In this document: in pieces, positions 50,198 through 62,763 of the stretch | Position numbering within the stretch: the stretch's first letter is position 1 | Layout: each line of letters starts with the position of its first letter | Origin: Tricholomella constricta | Taxonomy: Eukaryota; Basidiomycota; Agaricomycetes; Agaricales; Lyophyllaceae | Assembly: GCA_013368375.1 (NCBI GenBank) | Contig: JAACJP010000031.1 | Location: 310,001-374,000 of the forward strand | Direction of reading: 5' to 3' | Length of the DNA: 64,000 nucleotides | The notes under the pieces: generated by a model | Database searches by the model: none | What the model saw: the letters and a program-made list of their open reading frames with translations, nothing else | What the model was told of the DNA's origin: nothing | Translations under genes and position numbers: made by a program

Positions 50198-52450
50198 CTA
50201 CTTACATACATCTACCACATCGTCAGAGCGCCCGGGGGTAATGTTCTTCCCACTCCTACTGTTGCTGTCCACGTCCGAGTCAAGGGGCACCGCGTCCACC
50301 CCAACGTGGGTGGGGAGCACAGGCAGCGCCGAGGTCTCTTCCCCATCAAGCTCGAGCTCGAGCTGGAGCCCACGCCGCTCTCTCTCCCCTGTCTCCTCCA
50401 AAGTCAACCGCGAAGGAGCAGGATGTGCCCCTTCCCCAGGCGCCCGCTTGAGTTCTGTGTTTGATTCTGGGTTCTCGCACGCCAGCAGCCCCTCGAGCAG
50501 CCCGTCCTCGAGCGCGCGGTCAGGCATCTGGCGGAGCCTGAGCGAGATCGTGTTGGAGGTGGTGTTCCTGTCCTTGTGATTCTGGGTCTTCGTCTGGTCC
50601 TTCATCACCTGCGGTTGAAAGTTGATGTTAAGTACTTAGGCTCGGGCATACCAGATGCGCTATGCATGGCGGAAAAAGAGGCAAAGGGCGAAGGGAAGGG
50701 AGGAAGAGACGTACGGCAACATAGAGCGCAGCGCTAATAATAATCAGCGTCCCGAAGATGGACATGATAGACGGCGCCGGGTCGAAGAAAATGCGTTCCA
50801 GGATCGCAGCGAACACAACCTTGAGGGTTCAAAAAAGCCATAATTCAGACACCCAACTCCCAAGTCCCCGCGATGTGGTGCGCACCTGGGTATACACAGC
50901 GATCGTCCCCCGTCCCGCCGTCTCGCGCTGCAGACCCATCGTCAGCAGGATCTACAAAATGCAGGTGAATCCGTGTCTCAGCGCCGGTGATTAGATGAAG
51001 TGCGAACCTGGGCGACGAAGCCGAATATGCCGATCATGAGGAGGAGCAAGAGCCATTCGATCTCGGTTGGGACTACGATTGGTGCTTTCTGGATAAGCAT
51101 TCTGCGAGGCTTCGTATCAGTATCGTATCCGGCGGCTGCGCATGCTTTTAAAGAGAAATTGGGGAGGGTAGGCTTACGCCACGCAGGAGACGACTATGCA
51201 CTGCGACGAGAATGCAGTCATTGCGTGCAGGGGATGCGCCCGTTTTCCGAGGGCTGTGAGCGACGTGTCTAAAATCGCGCGCGATCAAGATTGAATGATC
51301 AGTATAGCGTCGAAGGAAAGACTGGAAGGAAGCCAAGACGACGCACATGCACCCGTCAAGCCCAAAACGCCAACCAGCGCGACCCTTGTTCATTGAACAG
51401 ACCATGTCAGTGCCAGCCAGGAGACAGAAAAATGAAGCAGGCACGCACCCGACAGCGAAGAGCCTCTCCTCCGGCGTCCCCTTCTCCGCATATCGGGGGT
51501 CACTCGAGATCGAACTGGGTTCGCCGAACAGAAAGGCCGGGCGCGCGATAAGGACGACTCCAAGGAGGCTGCAAACTGTCAAGCAGCGTCAGCGCAAAAG
51601 ACACGATAGGAAATAAAATGCGAAGTCACGCTTACCACTGGCAAGGGCCTCTCGTTTCGAGTACCTCTCTTTCAAAAACATGGCGCCAGATATACCTGTA
51701 CAGAGCGGCGCGAGGAAGGTCAAGACTGTCGCGTCGGACAGGGATAGATACTGCAGTGAATAGTAGATGCCGAGAAGTCCGAAAAATCTGTCGTAGAGCA
51801 CCGTTGAACGTCTGGGTGTGTGTGATGGGACGATTGAAGGAAAACGACGTACCCGGAGAACCCGCGAAAGACAAGTAACAGCCGAACGCCCTTGGGCCCT
51901 AACCACGGATCGGGCACTTTCGCCCAAATCCTGGTTGAGTGTAAGCGGAGTAGTGGCAAGGAAGGGGGGGACGACGTACATGTATGTCATGGAACAGACG
52001 TAAGTTATTATCTAGAACAATTGAAGTATCATTCAATGTACAGCAACAGAAAAACCACAGAGAGGGGAGGGACATACCATTCGAACAGCAATCAACTATG
52101 ACAAGTTCACAGCATAAACGACGGTGTCTAAAACCTCGCACGAACGACTAAAGACGCACCTCAAAGGTCGACACCGGCGGGTCGATGCTGTTCAGCTTCT
52201 TCACAGCAGTGTTCATCATAGAAAAAAAGGCCTGGGAGGCCGTGACGAGCAGCAGACCGGTGTTGCTCTTGAACACGTCCTCTACTGCCCGACACTTTTC
52301 ACGCCATCTCCAAGTTCTACTACCGTGTTGCTGCGGAAGATCGTCCCCGGGTGCAGAGAGATCTTGACTGGAGCCCGACGCGGTGGTATGTGGGGCTGGG
52401 AACTGGGCGTAATGGAGGCCCAAGGCGGTGTATGCACCACGGGGAGACAT
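50198..52450 (-). CDS. DMT-superfamily (EamA/SLC35G-like) membrane transporter
   Basis: A multi-exon gene for about 550 residues with roughly ten membrane helices in two EamA repeats. Recognisable pieces: NTGLLLVTASQAFFSMMNTA, LNSIDPPVSTFE, LLVFRGFSGFFGLLGIYYSL, YLSLSDATVLTFLAPLCTGI, FLKERYSKREALASG, LLGVVLIARPAFLFGEP, then in the second repeat VVPTEIEWLLLLLMIGIFGF, GTIAVYTQVVFAAILERIFF and MSIFGTLIIISAALYVAV. The C-terminal 140 residues are a charged, disordered cytosolic tail. The substrate is unknown; the family moves metabolites or nucleotide-sugar-like compounds at endomembranes or the plasma membrane. The ATG at 52450 starts a 50-residue polar N-terminus before the first helix. Confidence 0.85.
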
Positions 52451-54015
52451 GGCGTTCGTGATTCGTGAAGGAAGGTGTCACGCCACCCTCCTGAGCAATC
52501 TCACTTGAAAGTTTTGAACTGTAAGGTGCTATTGGAGATGTATGGAGAGTGGCAAAGCAGACGTGTCGAGGCGACGAGGTGGTTGGCTCGATTGGGGTTG
52601 GATAGCACGCCCTTACAAGTTGAAAGCAAGGAGCGTCGTCAAAACGTCGTGAAACCACCGCGTAAAGAAATGTGGTGCGGCCGGCCCGATGTTGCCGTCC
52701 TAATTTTAGCGCATCGTCACCGCCTCAAAAGCACCCGCGCAGAACGTCTCTCCTTCTACAACCACGACGGCGTCAGGCATGATTTCTCTCAATTTCAAGT
52801 AACATGTTTACCACCACCCATCGTCGAGCTCCAACCCTGACCCCGACGCCGACACGAAGCGCCGCGCCGCAGCAGCCCTCGCGCTCGTCGACGCACCACG
52901 CACGTCTGACGCGTCACTGCACAGCGCGCTCGTTGAGGAAAGCGCAACTTCGAGCTACTCGGTACCCTTCGTGTTTCCTCATTCAATCATCCTACTTCAG
53001 GTGGGAGAGGTTGGGATCCATGGCTGTGCGTTTATATTTGTGTCAAGCCGAACGACGCGCGGTAGCGCGCGGTGATGAAGCCAGAAGCCAGACCTGCGAC
53101 TGCGAAGGATGCGGGCGTTGTCTCCTTCCCGCTTCCTTTCCTCTTTGAGTGCGTCGACGCGGGGGATGTCGGCGTGGGCGTGGCGTGCTTGATGATGACG
53201 GGGCTCATCGTGGACAGTACGTTGCTTTCGTTCTCACTGGCGCCTTTCTTTCACGGTTGCCTTATCTCTTTTTATTGCCATTTGTACAGTATTTTGCCCT
53301 GTTTACAGGCAACTCTCGTTTTCATCTTCATCTCTATCCTTGTATCTATTTTTCCGTCTAGACTGGCACCTGTAACCCTTCACCACATGTTCCGTGCTTA
53401 CATGTCCCGTGTCCCGTGCACGGTGGAGTCGGAATCTACCCCCGCGTGCGATGTCGCGCTCACTTCGACTGTTTACTCTGTGAACGAACCCGGCCCTAGG
53501 TGCCTTTATCCTGTATTAGGCTGTCACTTTAAGCAATAGCCAGGTGCGGCGTCGGGTGTCGTGCCGTGTGTCGTGGTTTAATTTTTAGCAAGTACAAATG
53601 CATTCGAGTTTCGAGTCGTTTCGTGCAGCGCTGTCCATCCTCTATTCGGGTCTGCCGCCAGGTCTAGGCGCCTGCATGTCTTCTTCTCGCTTCCTGTTGA
53701 TTAGGTGGCTGTGGCTGAGTGGCGGTGCGGCCAACAAGGGATCCAGGCACCTGGGCCTCGGTGCCTCGTTCATCCGTTGGTCCGATGGGGTGCGGGGCGT
53801 TTATGTGATTGTGGAGTGGGAGATGAGAGTGCATGGTTGGTGGATGGAGGCGGTGCCATGTCGGGTGCCGGATTATCGTTCCCGGAGGCGGAGGCTTGGC
53901 TGATGACATAATGAGCTGTTTCGAACCGAAACGAACCGATGCGTGCGAAGAGATCATGTGAGGGAGAGCCACGGACGTTGAGCCGTTCCCCCCTTACTTT
54001 ACTTAAACCACACCG
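52451..54015. other. Divergent upstream region of transporter and SFP1-like gene
   Basis: 1.6 kb. Plus-strand frames at 52804-53148 and 53072-53539 are open, and a third-frame stretch near 52,830-53,000 reads AAAALALVDAPRTSDASL without an ATG. I could not assemble a convincing gene. It may be a small unknown gene or the long 5' leader of the SFP1-like gene. CT-rich tracts lie near 53,240-53,350. Confidence 0.35.
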
Positions 54016-56841
54016 ATGGCGACGTCCCAACCCATCGCTTTGCCCGCCTCAAACCCGGATAATAACGATTACACCATGGGCTCATACTCGGGCTCAGCTG
54101 GTGGTCCATTCAATCCCGCTTCCTACACCCGCCACTTCCTCGGCTCCCCCATCTCCTGGCGTGCAGGCTCCTTTGGCGCTCGCTTCCCCCAGGGTTCTCC
54201 ATCCGCACAACTCTTTAGTGCTCTTGAGTCAGTCTACTCGTCTCATTTCCCAACTCTTTCGCTGATTTCCCCGTGTAGCCACCCAAAGAACTCGTCGTCG
54301 ATCGACGAAGTCTCAGTTATGAACGCTTTCAACGTCTTTGACCGCGAAGGCGAGCTTTGCCGCAATTACAACTGTTGCGGCATCCATCTCCCCGACCTCC
54401 ACGCTCTTCTTGAGCACTTTGAGGAGGTCCATGTTCTCGTCGTTGATCCCACTGCCCCCGCTCAGATCACCGTCCCATTCAACCCCCAGCCTATCGACGT
54501 CGCAAATCACCACTCACATCCCCAATCACACCCAACTTTTGACACTGACGATATGGAGCTCGAGCTGGATCTCGACAATTCGACCCACCCTGCCCCCCCG
54601 CCCCACCCCAGCTCCACTCGCAGCTCGCCCTCCTCTGCTGGGCCCAGTCCTCCCCACACCCCGAGCACTCAATCCCTTGCTCAGTTTGCACACCAGTATG
54701 GTCAGTTTCAACACCACAGCCCCTTTACCAGTGCCACCACCTCCCCCTACACCTCTCAGCCGCCATCTCCCGGCTCCTCTGCCTCCAACCCGCCTAACCC
54801 CACAGGCCCTGTTCATTCCCATCTCCAGTCCGTAGGCGTCCATTTCCCCAATGCTGGTCCTGGCATGCCTGCCGTCCTCGCACATCCAGAGGAGGCGTTC
54901 AACGCCTATGCCCGCTTTGCAGCTGATTACTCATCACATATGCCCGGGACCCAGTTCAACGCCAGCGGCGGGGAGGAGATCGTTGTCAATGGCGTGGGTG
55001 TGGGTGAGTATGGTGCTTATGTGGGTCAGATGCCCACAGGCGTGGCACCCGTTGGAGGTCAGCAGGCTCAGGGGCAACAATGCATCCCACCCGCCCTTCT
55101 GTTTGCCTCGACCTCATCCAGTGGCGTCAACAACGCCAGGGAGGCTCGCAATGCTTCCCGCGTCGCAAGCCCCACTGCCGCTCCTCCTGCCAACAACAAG
55201 CTAAAGCTGAAGGTCCGTGGCGGACTTGCCGCCCACTCTTCGTCTACCCCCAACACGCCATTATCCACCACTCCCTCCACCCTCACACCCTTCAGCGCAA
55301 ACAGCAGTCTCTCCGCCTCCACCACTGCTACCTCCACACCTGCCTCCACACCCGGGCCGACGCCTTCCCAGACCCCACTCCCACCCACCACCTCTCTTCT
55401 CCTTTCCAAACCCTTCCGCTGCCCCAAGCCCAACTGCAACAAGTCCTACAAGCAGGCTAACGGACTCAAGTACCACATGACCCATGGCTCCTGCAACTTT
55501 GCTCCGCCCAAGGATCTCGAGCACGTCAAGGATCTCCTTGAGCGCAAGCGGCGCGAGCGCGAGGCCAACGCCGCCGGACTTTCCCGCTCCGCGTCCCTGT
55601 CTGCCCTTTCCGGCTCGCGCTCCCACCCGCCCCTCACGCACGCGCACTCGGCGTCGGGCGAGCCCTTTTTGCAGAATCTCACGCACTCAGCGTACGGCGA
55701 CCTCGGGTCCATTACGGAGACGGAACTGCGCGAGGTCGAGCGCGAAGCGGAGAAGCGTGTGCGGCCGTTCGCGTGCGGGGTTGGGGACTGCCAGAGAAGG
55801 TATAAGAATATGAATGGTTTGAGGTATCATTATCAACACTCAGGGGATCATGGGGCGGTAGGGCTTGCGCTGCTCGCGGGGGGGTTGCACGAATGCTTAG
55901 GCAATAATGCGAATGGGGAGGGGAAAGGGAAGGGGAAGACGTTGGGTGGAGGAGTGGGGGGAGAGGAGAGGGAAGGGAGGAAGCGCGTCGGGGCGGGGAG
56001 TGGAGTGCACAGGAGCGCGGCGAGTAGTGTGAGGGGAGGCAGCGTGAGCGTGCCGGTGAGCCGCGCAGGGAGTGTGAGTCGTGTGGCCACACCCGTCCCG
56101 CCGCCGCCGCCACTGGGCAAGACACAGACGCAGGGGTACGGAAGTGGTGCGACGACGCCGTTCACACCTGGATACACGAACCCCGCGGCTGCGGGCGCGA
56201 TGGGCACTGTGCCCGGTGGTGGCAGCGGCGATGTGCAGACCACAGCGACGGCAACGACAACGACGACGCCGCCGCTTACGCCTTTGACTGCGGCGGTGCA
56301 GGGGCTCGGGCTCGGGCCTGCTGTAGGAATAATGGGCGGAGTGAGGTCGCAGCCGCACTCGCCCACACACCACGGGCAGAACACGTTCCAAGCTCAGCAA
56401 CAACATTCTCAATCGCAGTCACCGTCGCCGCACCTGCAGCAAGCACAAGCCCAGGCGCAAGCTCAGCAGCTGGCGTACCAGGCCCAGTTTGTGGAGTTAC
56501 AGCGGAGGCAGTATATGCAGGCACAAGCGCAGGCCCAAGCCCAGCATCAGGCGATGCAGGCTCAGCCGCATCAGCAACAGCAACCACAGGTGCACCCGAC
56601 TCAGCAGCAGCAGCAGCAGCAGCACCAGTTCGAGCAGCACTTCCAGCAACAGCTCGCGACACAACAGCAGCAATTCCTCGGGCACCCGCGTCAAGGACTG
56701 GCGCAGGCGCCAGTGGAGCTGGCACCAGCCGACGCACAGGCGCAACAGGAATTTGTGGAGGCGCAAAGGCGGGAGTTTGAGCTGCAGCAGCAACAACACC
56801 AGCAGCAGCATCACCACAGGGGCGATGTCGCTATGACCTGA
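54016..56841 (+). CDS. SFP1: SFP1-like C2H2 zinc-finger transcription factor
   Basis: One long frame of 941 codons. It contains a degenerate N-terminal C2H2-like finger (LCRNYNCCGIHLPDLHALLE, about residue 112), a finger at about 467 (CPKPNCNKSYKQANGLKYH) and one at about 583 (CGVGDCQRRYKNMNGLRYHY) with the family extension HSGDHGAVGLALLAGG. This split-finger layout is that of Sfp1, a TOR-responsive activator of ribosome biogenesis genes. The flanks are Ser/Pro/Thr-rich and the last 150 residues are Gln/Ala/His-rich with several poly-Q runs. Bases 54228-54278 (51 nt, GTCAGT...GTGTAG) look like an in-frame intron; removing it joins ALD to HPKNSSSIDEVSV. The protein is then 924 residues. Confidence 0.82.
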   Translation: MATSQPIALPASNPDNNDYTMGSYSGSAGGPFNPASYTRHFLGSPISWRAGSFGARFPQGSPSAQLFSALESVYSSHFPTLSLISPCSHPKNSSSIDEVSVMNAFNVFDREGELCRNYNCCGIHLPDLHALLEHFEEVHVLVVDPTAPAQITVPFNPQPIDVANHHSHPQSHPTFDTDDMELELDLDNSTHPAPPPHPSSTRSSPSSAGPSPPHTPSTQSLAQFAHQYGQFQHHSPFTSATTSPYTSQPPSPGSSASNPPNPTGPVHSHLQSVGVHFPNAGPGMPAVLAHPEEAFNAYARFAADYSSHMPGTQFNASGGEEIVVNGVGVGEYGAYVGQMPTGVAPVGGQQAQGQQCIPPALLFASTSSSGVNNAREARNASRVASPTAAPPANNKLKLKVRGGLAAHSSSTPNTPLSTTPSTLTPFSANSSLSASTTATSTPASTPGPTPSQTPLPPTTSLLLSKPFRCPKPNCNKSYKQANGLKYHMTHGSCNFAPPKDLEHVKDLLERKRREREANAAGLSRSASLSALSGSRSHPPLTHAHSASGEPFLQNLTHSAYGDLGSITETELREVEREAEKRVRPFACGVGDCQRRYKNMNGLRYHYQHSGDHGAVGLALLAGGLHECLGNNANGEGKGKGKTLGGGVGGEEREGRKRVGAGSGVHRSAASSVRGGSVSVPVSRAGSVSRVATPVPPPPPLGKTQTQGYGSGATTPFTPGYTNPAAAGAMGTVPGGGSGDVQTTATATTTTTPPLTPLTAAVQGLGLGPAVGIMGGVRSQPHSPTHHGQNTFQAQQQHSQSQSPSPHLQQAQAQAQAQQLAYQAQFVELQRRQYMQAQAQAQAQHQAMQAQPHQQQQPQVHPTQQQQQQQHQFEQHFQQQLATQQQQFLGHPRQGLAQAPVELAPADAQAQQEFVEAQRREFELQQQQHQQQHHHRGDVAMT

Positions 56842-59800
56842 GGGCCCTATGCACGCGCAGCGCGTTCGATATAACTTGTGGGGCCTGGGGGAGGGAAAGG
56901 TGGGCAATAATCGCTGGCACAAAAAGTATGTTACATATGGCTTCGGTTTTTTTCTCTTCCTAGTTCAATTTCCATCCGTCCATCGACCCCACACCCCGCC
57001 ACAGTTGCGGGTAATCGCTCCCTTCGCGAGGTGTCTACCCCACACGCACGCACACAACCAACTCACTCTATGCGGGAACGCACTGCACACCTCAAAATGA
57101 CACCGACAACGACTCGAAAGCCGCACGCACGCATGGCGGTCTAATTGTAATACATACTTTTCCGTCTTTTCTTGACCCTTTTCTTTTCCTTTCTTTCTTC
57201 TTGTTGAGTTAGAAGCGAGTAGCGTCTAGCTGCTTCGCATTCATGCTCGTTTCTTGATTCTGTTTGCTAGATCCACCACATGCCCCCTCTCATTCTGTAG
57301 TCTTCTTTTCTCCCATCCCATCCCTGCTCCTGCTCCTGTTTCTTGTTCGTTTTTGGTCCTTGCCTCGCTTTCGCTTGCTTCTACCCCTAACTAATGAATG
57401 TCCACGGCTCAAGTCAAAAGCAGCTACTTACAACTTATTCATGCCTTGTTGGCTTGACTATATTACTCACCGATTACTCCTTAACTCACTACATACATTT
57501 ACCAATTATTGCTACGACGACCGCTACCGCGACCGCGATGAATTCATTCCGCGATTGCCCGGTGCCCGCGCCCTGCTTGGGAAACACATTGACATCGATT
57601 TCGACATTGTATCAGTCTCTCCGTCAATGGACGTTGAATATTGGATGAAGTATAGCTCTCGCTCGGCGTTAGAATAGTACGAGGTGATAGGCTCTACATC
57701 CTTTGCGAAGCCTATCAGACCGCTTAGATTTCCACGGCCCCCAGCTTCACTCGCGCCAAGTGCCCAAGCGCAAAAGTTGACATTAATGAATACAGTGCAC
57801 GACAGTCCATCCTCGACACTTTCTGACTCATCACTCCACTGCGAGCAACGTTCGGGGATGCCTACTCGCCCCAGGCGTCAATACATTTGCCGGCCTGATC
57901 GGGCAATCCGCAATGCACTGGTTCGCTTTCGGGACGGATCGCGGAACAATATGGGATCGACACACCCGAACGGCGGAGGTTGTAAGGAAACATGTACAAA
58001 TAACCGAGTCCGAGTGCCTAAACTCTTTCCAGTGCACTGCCTTCATCGAGAACGGGACTTGGACGCGGAGTGGAGGCCGAGGGCTGGTCCTTCTCTGGTA
58101 TGCTCTCGCGAAGAACCAGACTAGCCATATGCGCTGCTGCTCGCTGGCGACGTTTTTTGAAATTGTCAACGGTTGTTACCTTGGTTCCCCGGATCTACCG
58201 GAGGGTGTTGTGGTCGGATGACTGGTAGGATTCTACTACTACTTACACAAGTACGCCATCCCCGTGTAACCATTGTAACCTCAGCAGGTCTCTCTACACG
58301 CTTGCCGGACTGACTCTGCTCTGCTCTGCTCGGCGAACCAGCTCGGCTTCCGGAACACCCTGTTTGCTTTTTACACTAATGCCCGGGTCGTCGGTTCCAT
58401 TCTGCGCAAGACCTGGGAATGTATTCTGCATTCCCTGTGTTGCGGTATGCACGGACGGGACCAGTAAGCTCAAATAGCGCAGCGGTGTCGGCTTACTATG
58501 TTGGCCCCGGAGGTCGGGGCAGAGATTGCTCCGTTGCGCTCTCCAGGCTCCCCCCCCAATTCCCGTGGCTGTCTAGTCATCTTGTTCTTGTTCTTTGTGC
58601 TTGGAAAGTCGAGGTTGTGCTGTAGTTATACACGTCATGCCTCGTTTATGGAACATTGCTGACAAGTATGCGTTTCCGGCGGGTCATATCGTTTTGCTCT
58701 CAGCTATGAAGCTCACTAAGCACGTCCGGCTTTCGTATTCAGGTGCTTCCCCTCCTCGGGTTCCTTGACTGAGCTGGCTCATGTTGTCGCAACGGAGACG
58801 TAGGCTAGGTCCCCGTCCCCGCTGGTGCCTGTGCCACAAAAATGCAATGCTGCTGTAATTATACGATGTGAGCGGAGACGAAAAACGCGAACGAACACAT
58901 AAAATCCTTCAAGGACACAAGGACAAGGGGCGGAACCTATATCCCCTGCGCTTACCTGCTACGTTGCCCTTTCCCCGTCTTGGATGACAGCCAGCACCTT
59001 TAACGGATCGTTTCTCCTCGTCTTATGGGCCTTTGTTTACTCCGCGAGCTCCGTCTCCATTCCATAGCACTCGACACGGTGCAAGAGATTAATTTGGCTA
59101 CATATCCGCATAACAAGAAGCATCCTCGCATCATTCATCCACACTGGTCATCTATCTATTCGGTGATAATTTTGTCGGCCGAACGTCTTGTGGCGCTACG
59201 GAAGCATTTCCGCTGACCAGGTGCACCTGCTGCGATTCTGGGGTGATGCGTCGGTTATCGGCGTGCTTTCATCAAGTCTCTGGTTTAATGAACGATGCTC
59301 CTGTATCCACGGACGCTGTGTCCTTTGTATCCTTGAACTATCCGACGATATCATTCGATCACGTCTCTCCATCTTTGCTTGGGCTATACAAGTGTGCATA
59401 CGCATGGCGCGCCAAATGCGAAATTTTCATTGGTTCTGCAGCACCATAGGCGCCTTGAAGAAAGATGGATAGATGTCCAACTTTCCGGTCCGACATCAGA
59501 TATATAAGCGTTAGCGCTTCAGCACTGGTCTAGGTACGAAGATCCGTTGATCGTCCGGTGGCTGCCTGACAATCTCAATGAATCTAGGACTAGCGCGACA
59601 TTAAAAAGTGATCCGTCGATCTGCTGATGGGGATGTACTCTATTGCATGCGGCCCCGAACTCTCTTTCGATTTTGCCGTGGCTCCTCTGGATCTCAGCCT
59701 ACTGCGTCCCTAGTCTAGGTGCAGGCCCACCGATATATGGATCCGACTGTCACGCTATGCTTACTGCGCTGCATATCTATTGTAATTCGTTCGAGCCAAG

Positions 59801-62343
59801 CGTCTGGAAACACTATTGTATCATTGCCGCCGCGATCACGCACGGGACGTTCCGTACATCGAGATCGACACCGCTCCAAGGATGCCAAACAGGGCAGCCA
59901 GCCGATGGCCATGCGATCGAACATAGATTTCGACAGAGAGCTGCAAACTCCCCTCGGCGCCAATCTGTGTTATAGATACTGGATATCCCGTCAATCTGCC
60001 ACCGGGATCTCACGTGGCTGTCATCGAACCTGCTTCGTGATTTTGATCACCGGAACACACATGTTCCACCTCCAACGAGCACAGCGCCTCCCAGGCCTGT
60101 CCATACTGTCCCTCCAACCTTCCACGGCCTCCTTTCTTGGACATCCGGCAATCCGGCACCTCTTCGCGCCATAATCTCGCAGCCGATTCGCACGACCAGC
60201 GAGGACGTGCCCGGCCAATCCCTTTGCCTCATCCGTGCCCAGATTAGGTGGATGGACTTCCCTGTCACTCACCGCCTCCCCCCATCCCTTCTTCCAGCAG
60301 TTCGTCCCGTGCACGAGCTGGATCGTCGGCGGTTTGAAACGCGTTTCTCGCGTCCTGGGCCTGCTCGCCTGCCCTTGATACGGGTTCCGGCTAGACAGAA
60401 CCCGTCCAAACGCCCCAGGGCTGACCTGCCTGTCTCTCTCCCTCCGACGTCGATGTTCCGAGGATCGTGGATTGGCAGAGTTCCAATCTCCCCCTGGATG
60501 TTTTGTTCCCCCTTGCCCCCTGATCGCCGCACCGGTTATGACGGCTGTCGCTCCATCTTGACGAGGATGGTCCCATGGCAGAGAATCGAGCCTGGGCGTA
60601 TGGAGCTAGCATGCCGTGCGTCGCACTTCACGTTGGATGTCGCACGTTTGTATGGTGGGTAGCCTTGGAATGCAAGGCTGCGTTTGCGCTTTGCTCTCAG
60701 ACGATCCGTTACTTGGGATCAGTAATGATGTTAGGGCTACTTGTGAGTCCAGCATTTGGGTCTATCTGCCGGTAAGTCGATCTCAGCTGTCGATAGCAGA
60801 GATCCCCAGATTTGGTGATATTAGAATTCAGTCACTGCTACTGCGAGCACACCTACACCGTGCATGCATGTCTCTCAGTATCATACCCGCCATGTTTCCA
60901 CTCCAAGGGACACGACCCTTCTGTCAGGTCACATAAACATTCGTGCTACTACCACAACTCCTGTAGACTTGCAAAATTTGTCCATCGCCCCTCGTCACAT
61001 CTTTCTGTATTCGAGATGGCGTTCAAATTGGTTTCTGTCGCCCTGGCTCGGGTATCTCCCTGGTTTTATTGCATCCCGATCAGAGCAAGCGCCGCGCAGG
61101 CGGGATCTTCAGTCTTTGATCTCAGTGCTGTCCTTGCTGTTATCAATACACATTCAATCGTTCCACTGCCATATGATGGCCTATCAGCCTGATAGCCAAG
61201 CACATTTCCGTGTCCTTTACGTTCGTAGCGATTAGGACTGCAATCTCTCATCGTGTACGTCTGTAACACTCACGGCGCGGTGCCGGTGAGTCCTAGGGGA
61301 TGCAAAACGGGGTAGAGAAGCAGTCTGTGGTCAAACAGGACGCTCCCTTATGCAGAGCTATGTCCGATTAATTTTGAGCTGTTTTTGCCCATTTTCGTCG
61401 GACGATTTTGGGCCATTTTCGAGGCATAAAAATTGGAACCTTGATTTTTTTCCCATTTTCGTACGCATGCATGCCCCATCGGACATCTCAAAAATGATGA
61501 ATTGTATTTATCACGACAAAAAGACATGTAATTGAAGAGATAACAGTGCATACAAGACACAAGGGGTATTGAGGAGTATATGATGCAGTTACGGAGCCAG
61601 GCAAGCAGTAGAAGTGGAGAAATTTTGAACACCATTATGTCTCGACATCATCAAGTCGACCCGAATAGGAAGAAAGGTCACTGGTTCCGCCGAACTTTGA
61701 AGCAATCGCATCCGAGGTTCAGTTTGACCAGTTGCGTGCACCAAGCCCTCCGTTTGGTCTCATCTGGGCTCCCAAAAAAAAAATTCAGCAGAGAACCTAC
61801 CATTTAAATGGCCGGGTGCCTTCCCCCCAGGGCTAATTCTGTGCGCATAATAAAGATACATTGCTACCGACCAGACCCAAATCGGCTCATGAAAATCGGA
61901 GATTGCCCAAGTTTTTGGCAAGTTTGTACGCATAAAAATCGGGGGTGAGTGACATTTCAGGCCGTTTTTCGTCGCATAAAAATGGAACATTAGTCAGCAT
62001 AAGGGTCCTGGTCAAACACATGAAGCAAGGAGGTCAATGTTTGTCCATGTTGTTTTGCTCGTCGCTCTCAACAACTTCAAGGATGCTGAATACATGCAGA
62101 ACTGCGAGCAAGTATGGATTCAACCACGTCTCCGTGCGCTCCAATTCTATCATACGTTCATCAGCAATTATTCAAACATTTCGCAGAGAGAATATTCAAA
62201 TCACAGGTATCAATCTCCCAAGGTCGCATTTATATTTCGGTGCTGATCAGCGTGAACTAGTGCTCAGAGCCACCGCTGGTGGCGTTAACCTCAGCAAGTC
62301 TCACGGTAGGGTGGGAAAGACTGGATATGGTAGGATAGATCTA
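56842..62343. other. 5.5-kb region without a convincing gene
   Basis: Starts with the SFP1-like 3' flank, which has long T/C-rich stretches near 57,130-57,370. Many short frames occur on both strands; the longest (59719-60174, 60207-60662) show no domain, and opposite-strand frames of equal length overlap them. The right part (61,330-62,020) has diverged inverted ends and repeated GCATAAAAA motifs. Old transposon debris is the likeliest content. Confidence 0.4.
61338..62013. repeat. Possible decayed inverted-repeat element
   Basis: CAGGACGCTCCCTTATGC near 61,338 faces an imperfect inverted partner (CAGGAC followed by CCTTATGC on the other strand) near 62,010, with a 3-base gap and further partial matches inward. 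Inside, the motif GCATAAAAA preceded by TTTTCG-like sequence occurs at about 61,423, 61,930 and 61,973. No complete frame is present. The boundaries are by eye and uncertain. Confidence 0.35.
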
Positions 62344-62367
62344 TTTTTTTTTTTTTTTTTTTTTTTT
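62344..62367 (-). repeat. Poly(A) tail of the LINE (24 T on plus strand)
   Basis: An uninterrupted run of 24 T at the expected 3' end of the minus-strand LINE, about 400 bp past its stop codon. Confidence 0.8.
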
Positions 62368-62763
62368 AATCATATTATCGTGTTCGAGGCGCATTGCGCC
62401 TATGGTCCACGGTACATGCGAACAGGTATCTACATAATTACAAGAGACGGTAAATGCTGCACCCCCGTGTTAAGCGGAGAAAGAGTGAGCCGGCGTGTCC
62501 GACGCCGTTTGAGATACCGCTCCCCTAGTATACCCTGAGATGGAAAGAAATGGAGCGTGCGTGGAACGGTGGTGGTGGCGGCTACGAAGGCCCGCAGAGC
62601 GGGGGAGGGGTATAACGAGCAGCACGACGGTGCACTCTGACCAAAAAGGGAACAGTATAAAGGTGTAGGTTATCGGGGAGTCAATGTTGTCGTGTGCCGT
62701 TGTGGGGCAAAGATTAGGTGGGGGTTAGTATAGTTTGTCGGCCTTGAGGTGGGCGAGGTATCG

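Noticed and set aside
52804..53539. Possible gene upstream of the SFP1-like gene
   Set aside because: The most protein-like stretch lacks an ATG in frame, and the ATG-started frames are Thr/Pro/Arg-rich or hydrophobic without a domain.
54313..56922. Many minus-strand and alternate-frame open stretches across the SFP1-like gene
   Set aside because: The gene is GC-rich with few stops in other frames; the products are low-complexity (poly-Leu, poly-Arg/Ser, poly-Ala) and have no start context or domain.
59719..60662. Two 151-codon plus-strand frames
   Set aside because: Opposite-strand frames of similar size overlap them, composition is Arg/Ser/Pro-rich, and no splice sites give a consistent protein.
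61945..62538. 197-codon plus-strand frame through the poly-T run
   Set aside because: The frame simply reads poly-T as poly-Phe; the run is better explained as the tail of the minus-strand LINE.
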